Assembly (NCBI RefSeq): GCF_006715765.1 | Contig: NZ_VFNV01000001.1 | Span: 1,178,001 to 1,242,000 of the forward strand | Reading direction: 5' to 3' | DNA length: 64,000 bases | DNA from: Rarobacter incanus | GTDB taxonomy: Bacteria; Actinomycetota; Actinomycetes; Actinomycetales; Cellulomonadaceae | Shown here: piece after piece, positions 37,867-48,118 of the stretch | How the letters are laid out: each line of letters begins with the position of its first letter | How positions within the stretch are numbered: position 1 is the first letter of the stretch | The notes under the pieces: model-generated | What the model saw: only the letters and a program-made list of their open reading frames with translations | Told to the model about the DNA's origin: nothing | The model's database searches: none | Translations under genes and position numbers: made by a program

Positions 37867-39993
37867 CTAGCCGCGCGGACCCCCACTCATTCCAGACGGC
37901 ATGCCACCACTCATGCCGCCGGGCATTGCGCCGCCCGAGCCGGAGCCGCTTCCGGAGGACGAACCACCCGAAAGGTCTGACAGGGACGACGAAGACTCGT
38001 CGTCGTCACTTGTCATTGCCTTCGTCAGGTCCGCCAGGACGATGGTCTCGCCGACCTCAAGGCCGTCCGTGACCTCGGTGAGTTCTGGCCCTACGGCACC
38101 AACGGTGACCGTCCGGACGCTCGCCTCGCCATTCGTCACGACCTGAACGCTTGCAGTCGTGCCGTCGCGCGTGATCGCCGAGCTCGGAACGGAAATGACG
38201 TCAGCCTTTTGCGCAATGTTGACGGTGAGCGCCGCGGAGGCGCCCTCGTTGAGTCCAGTGGAAGTACTGTCCACCGCGAAGACCACGGAGTACTGTGGCG
38301 TTCCGCCGGACGACACATTGGTTATCCCGACGCTCGACACGGTTCCGCTGATCTCGCCGACCCCCGAGGTAGTTCCGGTGAACGTCTGCCCGACCGCCAA
38401 GAGCTTCGCGTTAGCAAGCGACACAGTGGCCTCGACCAAGTAGCCATCCGGTCCCAGGATGGTTACGGCCTTGGATGTGTCGCCCGCCGTCACGGAGTCG
38501 TCAACAGCCATGCTGATGTCCGCCACGGTCCCACTGATTGGCGCGGTGAGGGTACCGCTCTTTGCCGCCTGCTTCGCGGCGGCAAGTTGAGTGCGGGCCA
38601 CGGTGATCTGGGCCCTGTCCGCCAGGATCGTTGCCGCGGTGACCGTTGAAGACGTCGACCCCGCCGAGCCTCCGGTTCCCGCCGACGAGGAGGAGCCGCT
38701 CATATCGCCCGATCCAGAAGTGCCACCTTGGGTTGCACCGGAGCCGCTCTGGTCCGAGGGCGCCGAGCCTCCGGTCCCCGATTGGCTGCCCGTGCCTGCC
38801 GCGCTCTGGTCCGGCATCCCGCCGTTTGCCGTAGAACCACCCGCTTGCGTGCCCGACTGCCCGTTGGAACCAGATTGCCCCTTCGAACCAGCACCACCCG
38901 CCGACCCGGACTCGTCCTTCGACCCGGATCCGCTCGATGACCCGGAACTGCCGGAACCACCCGAGGAACCGGAATTGCTACCCGATCCGCTCGAAGACCC
39001 GTCCCCGCTGTTGGATGAGCTTTGCTCACTGGCCACCTTCTTGGCGGCGGCGGCGAGCGCGGTGGCCGCATCGTCAAGCGCGGTGACCTTGTTATCGAGG
39101 GTCTTTGCCAGCGATTGCAACGTGCTTTGCGCTTCCTGCACGGAAGCCAGGCTGCCCTGCGCCTTCTGTATCGCTTCCTGACAGGTTGCAAGGTATGTGG
39201 CGGCGTCCTCGTCGGACGGATCCGTGACGGCAAGGAACGCCGCGCAGGCGCCGGCCGACCCGACGACATCGGAGAGATCGTCGTCCGAGTCTGAGATATC
39301 GCCGGAGATGGAATCGTATGCGTCGACCAGGTCCTTTTGCGCCGCCGCCACGGCCGCACTGGCGGTATCGTATGCGGCTTGTGCTGCCTTCAGCTCCGTT
39401 TCGGCACTGGTGGACGTATCGGCGACGGTTTGCGCGCTGGCGCTGCTCGCCGCCACGGAACTCGACGTAATGTACACGGCGGATGCCGCGGTAGCGGTGC
39501 CCGTACCGGCGGACTTCGATTCCTGCGCGGTGTACGACGCGTTGGTGATGGTTGCGGACGTCGACGAACTGGCATTCGAGGCGGACGTGGTCGACGACGT
39601 GCTCGACGTCCCCGATTGCGTCTCCAAATCGGTCGCTAGCTGTGTCTTTGCATCGGATAACGTCTCGCGCGCGTCCTTGATCGTGTCCGCCAATTCGTCC
39701 GCATCGAGCTTGGCAAGCGTGTCGCCCGCCTCGACTTCCTGCCCGACGCTCACCTTGATCGAGGCAACGGTTCCATCTGCCGCGAAGGCGGCATCTTTGC
39801 GGTTGACCGAGGCCACGGTCCCCGTCACGGCGAGCGTCTGGTTCACGGTGCCCTTCGTGACGGCGGCGGTGCGATACTTCGCCGCGGGCTCGCGGTTCAA
39901 CGCGTATGCGGTCGTTCCGCCAACTAGCACTGCCGCGACGGCCAGCCCTGCGACGGCGGTCTTGAGCTTGCCGCGTTTACGCCTCGCCATCAT
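37867..39993 (-). CDS. second HlyD/MacA-type efflux adaptor with enlarged Ser/Gly hairpin
   Basis: 708 residues, about 250-300 more than usual. An N-terminal membrane anchor (about 10-30) is followed by the first half of the barrel-sandwich (VTGTVASVNRKDAAFAADG). A very long hairpin region follows, with Ser/Thr-rich coils (about 125-200), Ala-rich helices and a roughly 130-residue Ser/Gly/Gln block. The second barrel half (GTLTAPISGTVADISM) and the beta-barrel come next, and the tail is Gly/Met-rich. It probably links the ABC permease to the wall side. It overlaps the lipoprotein gene by 4 bp and is last in the operon. Confidence 0.85.
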   Translation of the reverse strand: MMARRKRGKLKTAVAGLAVAAVLVGGTTAYALNREPAAKYRTAAVTKGTVNQTLAVTGTVASVNRKDAAFAADGTVASIKVSVGQEVEAGDTLAKLDADELADTIKDARETLSDAKTQLATDLETQSGTSSTSSTTSASNASSSTSATITNASYTAQESKSAGTGTATAASAVYITSSSVAASSASAQTVADTSTSAETELKAAQAAYDTASAAVAAAQKDLVDAYDSISGDISDSDDDLSDVVGSAGACAAFLAVTDPSDEDAATYLATCQEAIQKAQGSLASVQEAQSTLQSLAKTLDNKVTALDDAATALAAAAKKVASEQSSSNSGDGSSSGSGSNSGSSGGSGSSGSSSGSGSKDESGSAGGAGSKGQSGSNGQSGTQAGGSTANGGMPDQSAAGTGSQSGTGGSAPSDQSGSGATQGGTSGSGDMSGSSSSAGTGGSAGSTSSTVTAATILADRAQITVARTQLAAAKQAAKSGTLTAPISGTVADISMAVDDSVTAGDTSKAVTILGPDGYLVEATVSLANAKLLAVGQTFTGTTSGVGEISGTVSSVGITNVSSGGTPQYSVVFAVDSTSTGLNEGASAALTVNIAQKADVISVPSSAITRDGTTASVQVVTNGEASVRTVTVGAVGPELTEVTDGLEVGETIVLADLTKAMTSDDDESSSSLSDLSGGSSSGSGSGSGGAMPGGMSGGMPSGMSGGPRG

Positions 39994-41051
39994 TGTTCGC
40001 TCCCCTGATCGTCGCTTTGCCCGCTCGAGCCCTGCCCGCGCCCGCCGCCAAATCCACCTGAATTGCAGCCGTCATCACCCTTCTTACTCACCGCGATTGT
40101 GGTGGCCGTGACGGTTCCGGTCGAGTCCGATTCGCCCTGGGCGACCATGCAGCTTCCCTTGACAACGTCATCGGCGGTCCCACTAACGTTCTTCGTGATC
40201 GTGGTCGAACTCGTGATTGTGAACGAGCGCTCCGTCTCTTGTGAACTTGTCACCCCGGTGCCGCCCGCTGTTCCTTGCCCGGCTGCATCCGACGAATCGG
40301 TGGAGTCCGTGGACGCGGTGGCATCGTTGCCGGCAGGCATCGAAGGCATGGTGCTCTTGACCGTGATGGTGTCACCGTCTACTGCTGTTACTTCACCAAA
40401 AGCGGCGGAGCCCATCTGGCCGTTTGCTCCGCCCGGACCCGACTGGCCCGAGCCAGTCGCGTCCGATCCGGACGAATCGGCCGGGGGTTGCCCGCCTTGG
40501 CCGGTTCCCGATTGGTCCTGCGCCGCTTGACCGGAATCTTGGCCGTCGCTCTGCCCGGGCGGCGCGCCACTCGGCGCGCCGCCCGGTCCCCCGCCGCCCA
40601 TCATGCCGCCGCCCATCTGGCATTCTCCGTCACTCGCCGCGGAGACTTGGACCGTGGTTGCGGTGAATGTCGAGTTCGCGTCGCTGGTGTCGGCGCCCGC
40701 GTCGCTATCCGTTGCGTCCGCCCTCGCAACCACACAGGAGCCGACCGTGATGTCCGCGGCCTTACCCGTCTTCTCGACGGTGAAGGTCGTCCCGTCGTTC
40801 CATTGCACGGCCGTCTGGGAGGACGATCCCTGGACTTGTGCGATGGTCCCTGACACCAGCGCGATCTCACCGGACACGCGATCACCAGTATCTTCTTGGG
40901 CTGCGCCCGCGGAGGACTGCGCCGCGGCGGAGGGCGCCGCCGTCGTGCTCGAACTTGCGGAGGACGAGCAGCCCGCCAGCACCACCCCGGCGACGGCCGC
41001 CAGGCCGAGAATGCCGGTGATGCGCGGCGAGATGAGGATGGATGATTTCAT
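39990..41051 (-). CDS. Ser/Gly/Gln-rich lipoprotein with DUF5666-like repeats
   Basis: 353 residues. A signal peptide with lipobox LAGC (VAGVVLAGCSSSAS) indicates a lipid-anchored exported protein. Three short beta modules resemble DUF5666 (IALVSGTIAQVQGS, FGEVTAVDGDTITVKS and the C-terminal TGTVTATTIAVSKK), separated by disordered Gly/Gln/Asp-rich linkers. The ATG at 41051 follows AAAGGAAAAG; the ORF is open 17 codons further upstream. Between permease and second adaptor in the operon, it may be an accessory of the exporter. The function is unknown. Confidence 0.8.
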   Translation of the reverse strand: MKSSILISPRITGILGLAAVAGVVLAGCSSSASSSTTAAPSAAAQSSAGAAQEDTGDRVSGEIALVSGTIAQVQGSSSQTAVQWNDGTTFTVEKTGKAADITVGSCVVARADATDSDAGADTSDANSTFTATTVQVSAASDGECQMGGGMMGGGGPGGAPSGAPPGQSDGQDSGQAAQDQSGTGQGGQPPADSSGSDATGSGQSGPGGANGQMGSAAFGEVTAVDGDTITVKSTMPSMPAGNDATASTDSTDSSDAAGQGTAGGTGVTSSQETERSFTITSSTTITKNVSGTADDVVKGSCMVAQGESDSTGTVTATTIAVSKKGDDGCNSGGFGGGRGQGSSGQSDDQGSEQ

Positions 41052-41139
41052 TGCTTTTCCTTTGCGGATCGAAGAATTGCGGTGCGCGGGCCTGCAGCGC
41101 ATCCGAGGTGGTCGAGAGGGAGGTTCGACAGGTGCGGTA

Positions 41140-42360
41140 CTATTCCGCCCTCAGCGCGTCGATTGGCGCTAGGCGGGCGGCCCGCACCGCGGGGTACACG
41201 CCGAAGATGACACCGATGGCGACTGCGATCCCGATCGATCCCACGACCGCCACCGGCGATATCACGACCGATGACCCGAGCAGTGCCGGCAATACCTTGG
41301 CCGCCGCGATTCCCAGGAGCGCACCGACGATGCCTCCGCTGAACCCCAGGATTGATGCTTCGACCAGGAACTGCCTGCGAATCGCGCCCGGCGGTGCGCC
41401 AAGGGCCTTGCGGAGCCCGATTTCGCGGGTCCTCTCGGTTACGGATACGAGCATGATGTTCATGACCCCGATGCCTCCTACAAGCAGCGAAAGGGCGGCG
41501 ATTCCGGCCAGCAGAACCGTCAGAGTTCGATACACCGACGTGGCTGTGCTCACCAAAGAATCCTGGGACGAGATGGTGAAGTCGGCGTTGTCCGCGTTGG
41601 TGATCGAGTGAAGGTTCAGCAGGAGGTTTGTCGCCTCTTGGTTTGCGGCCGAGATCGTGTCCGTATCGGTGGCCTTGAGATAGATCGTGTTCACGCTTTC
41701 GCGCTGGGTCCCGCCGACAATCGTGTCCGCCATCGCGGGCATCGACACGATCGCGATGTCGTCCAGATCGCTCGTAGAGTTCGATCCCTCGGCCGCGAGC
41801 ACGCCAACAACGTTGAAATCGGCTCCTGCAATGGTCGCGGTCTGCCCGACCACGTAGGTCGTGCCGAACAGCTCTTCCGCCGCGGACGGGCCGAGGACGA
41901 CTTCGTTGGTGGAATCGGGATCGACGAACGAGCCGATGGAGACCGTACGTGATCGCACCGTCAGCCAGTCATCCGTCACGCCCGTAACCGTGGTCGTCCA
42001 GTTGGTGTCGCCCGCGGTGACCGATTCCGACGATGTCTTTTCCGCGGCTACCGCCGCGACATCCGGAACCGCAACGCTGGAGGCCATCGCATCCGCATCC
42101 GACACCGTGAGGGTCGCCCCCGTGCCGAATCCTCCCCGCACGCCCGAACTATCGGTACTTGACCCGGGAGTGACGATGAGCAGGTTGGAGCCCAGCGAAG
42201 AAATCTGCTCGCTAACGTCCTTCTGCGTCCCCAAACCCAATCCGACGGTCAGGATGACCGCGGCGATTCCAATCAGGATTCCCAGCACGGTGAGTAGCGA
42301 TCGCATGGCGTGTGACCGTATGGCGTGCCAGGCGGTCGACGTAGTTTCTGCCCAATTCAT
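41140..42360 (-). CDS. MacB-like ABC transporter permease (FtsX fold)
   Basis: 406 residues. The topology is typical: helix 1 (about 20-42), a large extracytoplasmic MacB periplasmic core (about 45-275), then three helices (about 282-305, 333-358, 370-395). The motif ERTREIGLRKALGA precedes helix 3. The family drives efflux of antibiotics, peptides or lipids by mechanical coupling to its ATPase. It overlaps the ATPase gene by 4 bp. Confidence 0.95.
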   Translation of the reverse strand: MNWAETTSTAWHAIRSHAMRSLLTVLGILIGIAAVILTVGLGLGTQKDVSEQISSLGSNLLIVTPGSSTDSSGVRGGFGTGATLTVSDADAMASSVAVPDVAAVAAEKTSSESVTAGDTNWTTTVTGVTDDWLTVRSRTVSIGSFVDPDSTNEVVLGPSAAEELFGTTYVVGQTATIAGADFNVVGVLAAEGSNSTSDLDDIAIVSMPAMADTIVGGTQRESVNTIYLKATDTDTISAANQEATNLLLNLHSITNADNADFTISSQDSLVSTATSVYRTLTVLLAGIAALSLLVGGIGVMNIMLVSVTERTREIGLRKALGAPPGAIRRQFLVEASILGFSGGIVGALLGIAAAKVLPALLGSSVVISPVAVVGSIGIAVAIGVIFGVYPAVRAARLAPIDALRAE

Positions 42361-43100
42361 CGCGCACCCGCCTTGGAAAGGCTGAGTTCCTCGACCAGCC
42401 CATCGCGCATATGGATCTGACGCTCGGCGCGCTCCGCGACTTCCACCTCGTGGGTGATCAACACAATCGTTCTTCCTTGCTCGTGCAGGTCGTCGAACAG
42501 CGCCAACACGTCGTTGGTAGAAGTTGAATCGAGGTTTCCGGTCGGCTCGTCGGCAAGCAATAGTGCAGGCTCCCCGACCAATGCGCGGGCCACCGCGACT
42601 CGTTGCTGCTGGCCGCCGGACATCTCACCGGGCCGGTTTGCGGCCTTGTCGCCAAGGCCGACGCGCTCCAACGCGCGCAGCGCCCGCCGATGCCTTTCGG
42701 CCCGCGGCACGCCGCGATACACCAGGGGAAGCTCCACGTTGCGCTGCGCGCTCAGGGAGGGAAGGAGGTGGAACTGCTGGAACACGAAACCAATCTCCTC
42801 GTTGCGCAGCAGCGCTAAATCGGTCTCGTCCAGGTCGGCCACGACGTGCCCCGCCAACCGATACTCGCCGGCGGTGAGCACATCGAGGCATCCCAGGATG
42901 TTCATAAGCGTTGACTTGCCGGAGCCGGACGGGCCGGTGATAGCGACGTAATCGCCGCGGTTGACGGTGACGTCCACCCCGCGCATCGCTTCGAACTCGA
43001 TGCTGCCGCTGCGGTAAGTCTTGCGGCCACCGACGAGTTCGATGACGGGCTGTGAGTCAGGGGGCGTGGTACCGGCCCGCGGCGATTGTGTGTTGGCCAT
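42357..43100 (-). CDS. MacB/LolD-type ABC transporter ATPase
   Basis: 247 residues. Walker A GPSGSGKST (56-64), Q-loop in FVFQQFHLLPSL, signature MSGGQQQRVAVARAL, Walker B LLLADEPTGNLDS and the H-loop LITHEVEVA. It pairs with the downstream permease. Its start overlaps the stop of the first adaptor by 1 bp, so the three genes are translationally linked. Confidence 0.96.
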   Translation of the reverse strand: MANTQSPRAGTTPPDSQPVIELVGGRKTYRSGSIEFEAMRGVDVTVNRGDYVAITGPSGSGKSTLMNILGCLDVLTAGEYRLAGHVVADLDETDLALLRNEEIGFVFQQFHLLPSLSAQRNVELPLVYRGVPRAERHRRALRALERVGLGDKAANRPGEMSGGQQQRVAVARALVGEPALLLADEPTGNLDSTSTNDVLALFDDLHEQGRTIVLITHEVEVAERAERQIHMRDGLVEELSLSKAGAR

Positions 43101-44386
43101 CAGTTGCCGCCCTGACCGCCGCCGAACCCGGAAGGAGGACCCCCCTGGCCGCCGCCGCCTGAGGGCGGCGTGAAGTCACCGCCTGCGGGGAATCCACTCA
43201 TTTCCCCGCTGTCGCCCGAGCCGCTTTGCGAGCTGTTGCCCGTGCCCGAGAACGGCTGATATTGCACCGTATCGCCTTCGCTCAGGCCCGAGGTGATCTC
43301 GACCATATTTCCGGACGTCTCCCCGGTTTCGACGGTGGTTGCGGTGGTCGTTGTTCCGTCGGCACCAACCAGTTCGACCGTTGAGGCACCATCACTGGTC
43401 GTGACGGCGGCGGATGGAATTGCCAGCACGTCGGTACGGCGTTCGTAGATGATCTCGATGTCGACGCTCACCCCGTCGTAGATGCCCTCCGGGCTGCCCG
43501 TAACGGCAATGGTGACCGGGTAGGCGATTGCACCCGATGACGTGCTGGGGATCTTTCCGACCTCGCTGACGATTCCGTAGAGCGTGTCGGTTAGGTCATC
43601 CGACGTCATCTGCACCTGCAAGCCGGTCTTTATGTTCCGTATATCGGATTCGGAAACGGTGGTCGAAACTTCCCAATCATCGGTTCCAACGATTGTGATC
43701 GTTCCCGACGTCGTGGACGCCGCAGCGGATTGCGAGCTTGCACCCGACGTCGTGCCGCCCTGCGACCCCGAGCCGGACGTGCCGCTCGCCGCGGAAGAGG
43801 TCGATGACGACGTGCCGGTCACTACGTCCCCGACCTCGAGGTCCACCGCCGTCACAAGTCCCGCCACGGTCGATTTCAAGACCTTGTCGCTCATCGCGGC
43901 CTTGGCTTCCTTGTACGCCTTCTTCGCAATCTTGAGCGCAGACTTGGTGGCGCTGATTCGCGCGTCGGTCAGATCCGTTCCATCGTCATCGGCCTTCGCG
44001 GATTGGTAGTCGGCAAGCGCCGAGAGGTAGGTGACTTTTGCCGCCAGCTTCGCTTCGGTCAGTTGCGTGGTGTCGATCAGGGCGAGCTTTTGCCCCTTCT
44101 TGACCGTGTCTCCTTCGCTCACGTACACCTTTGTCACGGTGCCGGACGCTTCAAAGGCGGCGTCCTGCGTGACGGCCGGGGTGAGGGTCCCCGATGCCGT
44201 AACCGATTTCTCCATCGTCGTGGTCGCCGCGGTCGCGGTGGTCGTACGGGCGGCCGGTGCCGCTTCGCTTCGGTTTCCGCGCATCACGAAATAGGTCACT
44301 GCCAGCGCCGCGACCACCACAACGGCGATCAACGGCACCAGCCATTTCCACGTGGGTTTGCCCCGCAACCGCGCAACTAGCTTCAT
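43100..44386 (-). CDS. HlyD/MacA-type efflux adaptor
   Basis: 428 residues. Anchor helix at about 14-35, barrel-sandwich halves (ASGTLTPAVTQDAAFEASG and KSTVAGLVTAVDLEVGD) joined by a short helical hairpin. A Ser/Gly-rich insert is near 200-230, then the beta-barrel, and the tail is Gly/Pro-rich. The ATG at 44386 is chosen over upstream ATG/GTG because GAGGAAG sits 7 bases before it. First gene of the operon adaptor1-ATPase-permease-lipoprotein-adaptor2. Confidence 0.9.
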   Translation of the reverse strand: MKLVARLRGKPTWKWLVPLIAVVVVAALAVTYFVMRGNRSEAAPAARTTTATAATTTMEKSVTASGTLTPAVTQDAAFEASGTVTKVYVSEGDTVKKGQKLALIDTTQLTEAKLAAKVTYLSALADYQSAKADDDGTDLTDARISATKSALKIAKKAYKEAKAAMSDKVLKSTVAGLVTAVDLEVGDVVTGTSSSTSSAASGTSGSGSQGGTTSGASSQSAAASTTSGTITIVGTDDWEVSTTVSESDIRNIKTGLQVQMTSDDLTDTLYGIVSEVGKIPSTSSGAIAYPVTIAVTGSPEGIYDGVSVDIEIIYERRTDVLAIPSAAVTTSDGASTVELVGADGTTTTATTVETGETSGNMVEITSGLSEGDTVQYQPFSGTGNSSQSGSGDSGEMSGFPAGGDFTPPSGGGGQGGPPSGFGGGQGGN

Positions 44387-44494
44387 CTTTAACTTCCTCA
44401 AAGTGTCAGCAGTGTCCATCACTGTCGTCACTACGCTAGGAACCGGACTTGAAGAACTTCTTTTGCGCGCCTGTGCCCAACCTGTGCAAATTTC

Positions 44495-44508
44495 TGGCAA
44501 CGTTGTCG
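44495..44508. promoter_or_regulatory. CG-centred palindrome before pgi (LacI-like operator)
   Basis: TGGCAACGTTGTCG holds the perfect core GCAACGTTG and matches the sites before the protease and GH30 genes in 10 or 11 of 14 positions. It lies 118 bases before pgi and about 109 before the efflux operon, so it could serve either. Confidence 0.45.
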
Positions 44509-44625
44509 GGACGATCGGATCGCCCACCGCACGCGCGCAACAAGTAGGGTTTGAGTGAGGGCGTCGTACTTATTCGCGCGGCGCGCGTTGTCATCACCCA
44601 GCAAGAACTAAGAGACGAGGACCAA

Positions 44626-46317
44626 GTGGCCGATCAGCCAGCTCCGATTGATGTCACGACGACTTCCGTGTGGGCGCAGTTGCAAACTCACGCGGCGGAA
44701 TCCAAGCCCGATTTGCGCGCATGGTTCGATAAAGACCCCGATCGCGCTGAGCGTTTCACGTTGCAGGCCGCGGACCTAACCGTCGACCTGTCCAAGAACC
44801 TCATCGAGGATCAGACCGTCGAGTTGCTGGTGAAGCTGGCCGAGCAGGTGAATCTGGCCGAACGCTTCGAGGCGATGCTGAGCGGTCAACACATCAACGT
44901 CACCGAGGATCGCGCGGTCCTGCACACGGCGCTGCGCCGTCCCGCGGGCCAGGAACCCGAACTGGTCGTCGACGGCCAGGACGTTGATAGGGACGTGCAC
45001 GACGTGCTCGATGCCATCGCCACCTTCGCGAATAAGGTGCGCGACGGCCGGTGGGTCGGCGTCACGGGCAAGCCCGTCAAGACGGTCGTGAACATTGGCA
45101 TCGGCGGCTCCGATTTGGGACCGGTCATGGTTTACGAGGCCCTCAAGCCGTACGTCCAAGAGGGCCTAGAGGTGCGGTTTGTTTCGAACATCGACCCGGC
45201 GGACGTCTACGAGAAGACCGCGGGCCTGGACCCCGAAACCACGCTTTTCATCGTTGCATCCAAAACCTTCACGACCCTGGAAACTCTGACCAACGCGCGC
45301 CTCGCGCGCGCCTGGCTGTGGGAGCAGCTGTCCGCACGCGGCATCATCGACGACTCCGACGAGGCGCGCACGGACGCCGTCTCGAAGCACTTTGTCGCGG
45401 TCTCGACGGCACTGGATAAGGTCGAGGCATTCGGGATCGACCCGACCAACGCTTTCGGTTTCTGGGATTGGGTCGGCGGCCGCTATTCCGTCGATTCCGC
45501 TATCGGCACCTCGGTTGCTATTGCGATTGGCCCCGACCGGTTCGCCGAGTTCCTCGGCGGTTTCCACGCGATTGACCAGCACACGCGCACCACGCCGTTC
45601 GCGCAGAACGTGCCGGTCCTCATGGGCCTGCTCAACGTGTGGTACACGAACTTCCTCGGCGCGCACACGCACGCGGTGCTTCCGTACGCGCAGTACCTGC
45701 ACCGGTTCCCCGCCTACTTGCAGCAGTTGACGATGGAATCTAATGGCAAGTCCGTGCGGTGGGACGGCACCCCCGTCACCACCGAAACGGGCGAGGTCTT
45801 TTGGGGCGAGCCCGGCACCAACGGCCAGCACGCCTTCTACCAGCTCATCCACCAGGGGACGCGCTTGATCCCGGCGGACTTCATCGCGGTGGCCAATCCC
45901 GCGCGCGCCCTCCAAGACGGCGGAACCGATGTCCACGCGCTGTTCCTGGCCAACTACTTCGCGCAGACCAAGGCCCTGGCCTTCGGGAAGACCGCCGACG
46001 AGGTGCGCGCGGAGGGCACCCCCGAGAGCATCGTTCCGGCCCGCGTTTTCAGCGGCAACCGGCCCTCGACCTCGATCTTGGCGCCCGCGCTCACGCCCGC
46101 GGTCGTCGGCCAGCTGATCGCACTGTACGAACACATCACCTTTGTGCAAGGCATCGTGTGGGGCATCGACTCGTTCGACCAGTGGGGGGTCGAACTCGGA
46201 AAGAAACTGGCCCTCGAAATCGCGCCAGCGGTGACCGGTGATGGCCTGGCGTTGGCCGATCAGGACCCCTCGACGCGCTTGCTGATAACCAAATACTTGC
46301 AGATGCGCACGAACTAG
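44626..46317 (+). CDS. pgi: glucose-6-phosphate isomerase
   Basis: Interconverts glucose 6-phosphate and fructose 6-phosphate. 563 residues, normal for the long bacterial form. Signatures: [29 protein letters not shown] (phosphate-binding), [32 protein letters not shown] (catalytic Glu) and the C-terminal [14 protein letters not shown] with the active Lys. The ORF is open from 44551, but the GTG at 44626 has GAGG 5 bases before it and gives the usual N-terminus. Confidence 0.96.
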   Translation: MADQPAPIDVTTTSVWAQLQTHAAESKPDLRAWFDKDPDRAERFTLQAADLTVDLSKNLIEDQTVELLVKLAEQVNLAERFEAMLSGQHINVTEDRAVLHTALRRPAGQEPELVVDGQDVDRDVHDVLDAIATFANKVRDGRWVGVTGKPVKTVVNIGIGGSDLGPVMVYEALKPYVQEGLEVRFVSNIDPADVYEKTAGLDPETTLFIVASKTFTTLETLTNARLARAWLWEQLSARGIIDDSDEARTDAVSKHFVAVSTALDKVEAFGIDPTNAFGFWDWVGGRYSVDSAIGTSVAIAIGPDRFAEFLGGFHAIDQHTRTTPFAQNVPVLMGLLNVWYTNFLGAHTHAVLPYAQYLHRFPAYLQQLTMESNGKSVRWDGTPVTTETGEVFWGEPGTNGQHAFYQLIHQGTRLIPADFIAVANPARALQDGGTDVHALFLANYFAQTKALAFGKTADEVRAEGTPESIVPARVFSGNRPSTSILAPALTPAVVGQLIALYEHITFVQGIVWGIDSFDQWGVELGKKLALEIAPAVTGDGLALADQDPSTRLLITKYLQMRTN

Positions 46318-46327
46318 AGGCGCGGCG

Positions 46328-46360
46328 GTGGCGGCCCCGGCGACAAGCCGGGGCCGCCAC
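46328..46360. terminator. bidirectional terminator between pgi and the methyltransferase
   Basis: A perfect 14-bp stem (46328-46341 and 46347-46360) with the 5-base loop GACAA lies between two convergent genes. Confidence 0.8.
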
Positions 46361-46373
46361 TGCCTTCCACCCA

Positions 46374-47912
46374 TTAGTTTGCTACACGCAAGATCCCGTC
46401 AACGAATGCGGCGCGGATTTCAGGCAGCAACCTCGCGGTCAACGAATCGGCGGGCTCCGCGACGATCGCGGCGATCGCGGCGATGAGTTGCCCGATGGAC
46501 AACGCCCCGTCACATGCGCCCAAAAGCCCCGCGAATTCGCCGGAGACGTTGACGTGATGGCACAGTCCGGAACCCTGGCGGACCATGATCACGGCCGGGT
46601 CCGCATCCCCCGGGCGGTAATACCGTTCCTCGGTGACATCATCGGCGACCACGAACCGGGTGTTGACCAGGTCAGCGGGGTTTTCGGCCAGCCACGTGCG
46701 CGCCGCCACGCCGCGTTCGATGGTCTCCCCGAGGGGTTGAATGACCTGCCCCCCATGCTCGACTATCGATTTCCATGTCTCCCGCGGCGAGGCGGGGCGA
46801 TGCAAGACGGCGAACCCCATCGCGACGGAGGCGACTCCGCGCACCTCGAAGTCCTCGATGTAGTCTGCGTATGCCCGCTCCCAGCCGTTGGTGTCACGGT
46901 CGCGCGTCAGCCCCCCATCGCGCAACCACGTCTCCGCGTATTGCGCAGGATCGAGTTCCTCCCGGCGGACCAACCAGGCATCCAGATCCTCCGGTACCCA
47001 CGACCCCAGACGCTCCCGCCACGCGGGCCCTTTCGGCCCGAACTGCTCCCAATTGACAAGCAGTTGCGCAATTCCGCCGGGCCGAAGATGCGCCCCGGCT
47101 TCGCCGATCACCGCCTCGACCAGCGCGTCGCCCTGCATGCCGCCGTCGCGATACTCGTAATCGGGTATGTCGCGCGATGCGCGCGGGGTTATCACGAACG
47201 GAGGGTTGGACACGATGAGGTCGAACGACTGGCCCGCGACGGGTTCAAACAGCGACCCCGCACGCAGTTCCACGTTGTCGATGCCGTTGAGGGCAAGGTT
47301 GAACGCGGCGAAACGGAGCGCTCGTTCTGAAATATCGGTGGCAACGACCCGGTCGCAGTGCCGCGCTGCGTGCATCGCCTGGATTCCACAACCCGTGCCC
47401 ATGTCTAACGCGAGCGCGACGCGGGCGCGAACCGTCAAGGCGGCCAGCGTCAGCGATGCGCCGCCCGCACCCAAAACGTGGTCGGCCGCGAGCGCTCGAC
47501 CGGTTTGGATCTCGGAGAGGTCAGACGCGAGCCACCAGTCGATCGGCCCGGCGCTATCGACGGCGCTGTACGGGCGAAGATCGAGGCCCGCCACCCATCG
47601 CAGCCCATCGCCGCTCGGTTCCGCCAATCCCAGCGACGTCGCCCCGTCCTCCTGGCATGCGGGCAGTGCGGCGCGAAGTTCGCCCGGGGTCACGGCGTCG
47701 CCCAGCATGAAAAGGCGGACCAGGGTCGCCAGTGGCCCGTTGGCGGCCCGCGCAACCCGCAGCGCCGGCACCGTTTGCTCGCGGCTCAGCGCCGCGGCCG
47801 CCACGGGGCCCAGCAGCGCTTCGACCGCGGCGACGGTGTAGTTGGCGTTCGAGAGGTCGGCGCGCAGGTCGCGCAGGGCCAGGTCATCGATGCTCAGCGG
47901 TGGTGTAGACAT
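46374..47912 (-). CDS. N-specific SAM-dependent methyltransferase
   Basis: 512 residues. An N-terminal helical/winged region (1 to about 150) precedes a Rossmann methyltransferase domain. SAM motif I is LDMGTGCGIQAMHAA, and motif IV is SNPPFVITPR, the NPPF signature of enzymes that methylate nitrogen in glutamine or in adenine/guanine (PrmC, RsmC and RlmG relatives). A long C-terminal extension is typical of the actinobacterial family. The ATG at 47912 is preferred over the ORF start 16 codons upstream. The target is unknown. Confidence 0.85.
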   Translation of the reverse strand: MSTPPLSIDDLALRDLRADLSNANYTVAAVEALLGPVAAAALSREQTVPALRVARAANGPLATLVRLFMLGDAVTPGELRAALPACQEDGATSLGLAEPSGDGLRWVAGLDLRPYSAVDSAGPIDWWLASDLSEIQTGRALAADHVLGAGGASLTLAALTVRARVALALDMGTGCGIQAMHAARHCDRVVATDISERALRFAAFNLALNGIDNVELRAGSLFEPVAGQSFDLIVSNPPFVITPRASRDIPDYEYRDGGMQGDALVEAVIGEAGAHLRPGGIAQLLVNWEQFGPKGPAWRERLGSWVPEDLDAWLVRREELDPAQYAETWLRDGGLTRDRDTNGWERAYADYIEDFEVRGVASVAMGFAVLHRPASPRETWKSIVEHGGQVIQPLGETIERGVAARTWLAENPADLVNTRFVVADDVTEERYYRPGDADPAVIMVRQGSGLCHHVNVSGEFAGLLGACDGALSIGQLIAAIAAIVAEPADSLTARLLPEIRAAFVDGILRVAN

Positions 47913-47971
47913 GGTTTCTACCCTAGGGCGTTGCGCGCGCCGGCGGGCCAGCGTGAGCACTCGCCGCGCGG

Positions 47972-48017
47972 TGACAACGCTGTCAGGGTACTGTGGAGCT
48001 AGTCAACCGGTTTGACT
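47972..48017 (+). promoter_or_regulatory. operator-like palindromes before the secreted protease
   Basis: TGACAACGCTGTCA (47972-47985) is a near-perfect palindrome with a central CG, as LacI-family operators have. A second one, AGTCAACCGGTTTGACT (48001-48017), lies 15 bases further on. The first is almost identical to the site before the GH30 gene. Confidence 0.5.
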
Positions 48018-48118
48018 AAGTCGCGACCGGGCGGCGACAGCGAAGTCGTTGCCCGCGCATAGGAAACCACAGTGCGGTTGTTCAGCGTCGAGCGGCCGCA
48101 ACAACGGAAGGCAAGGAA

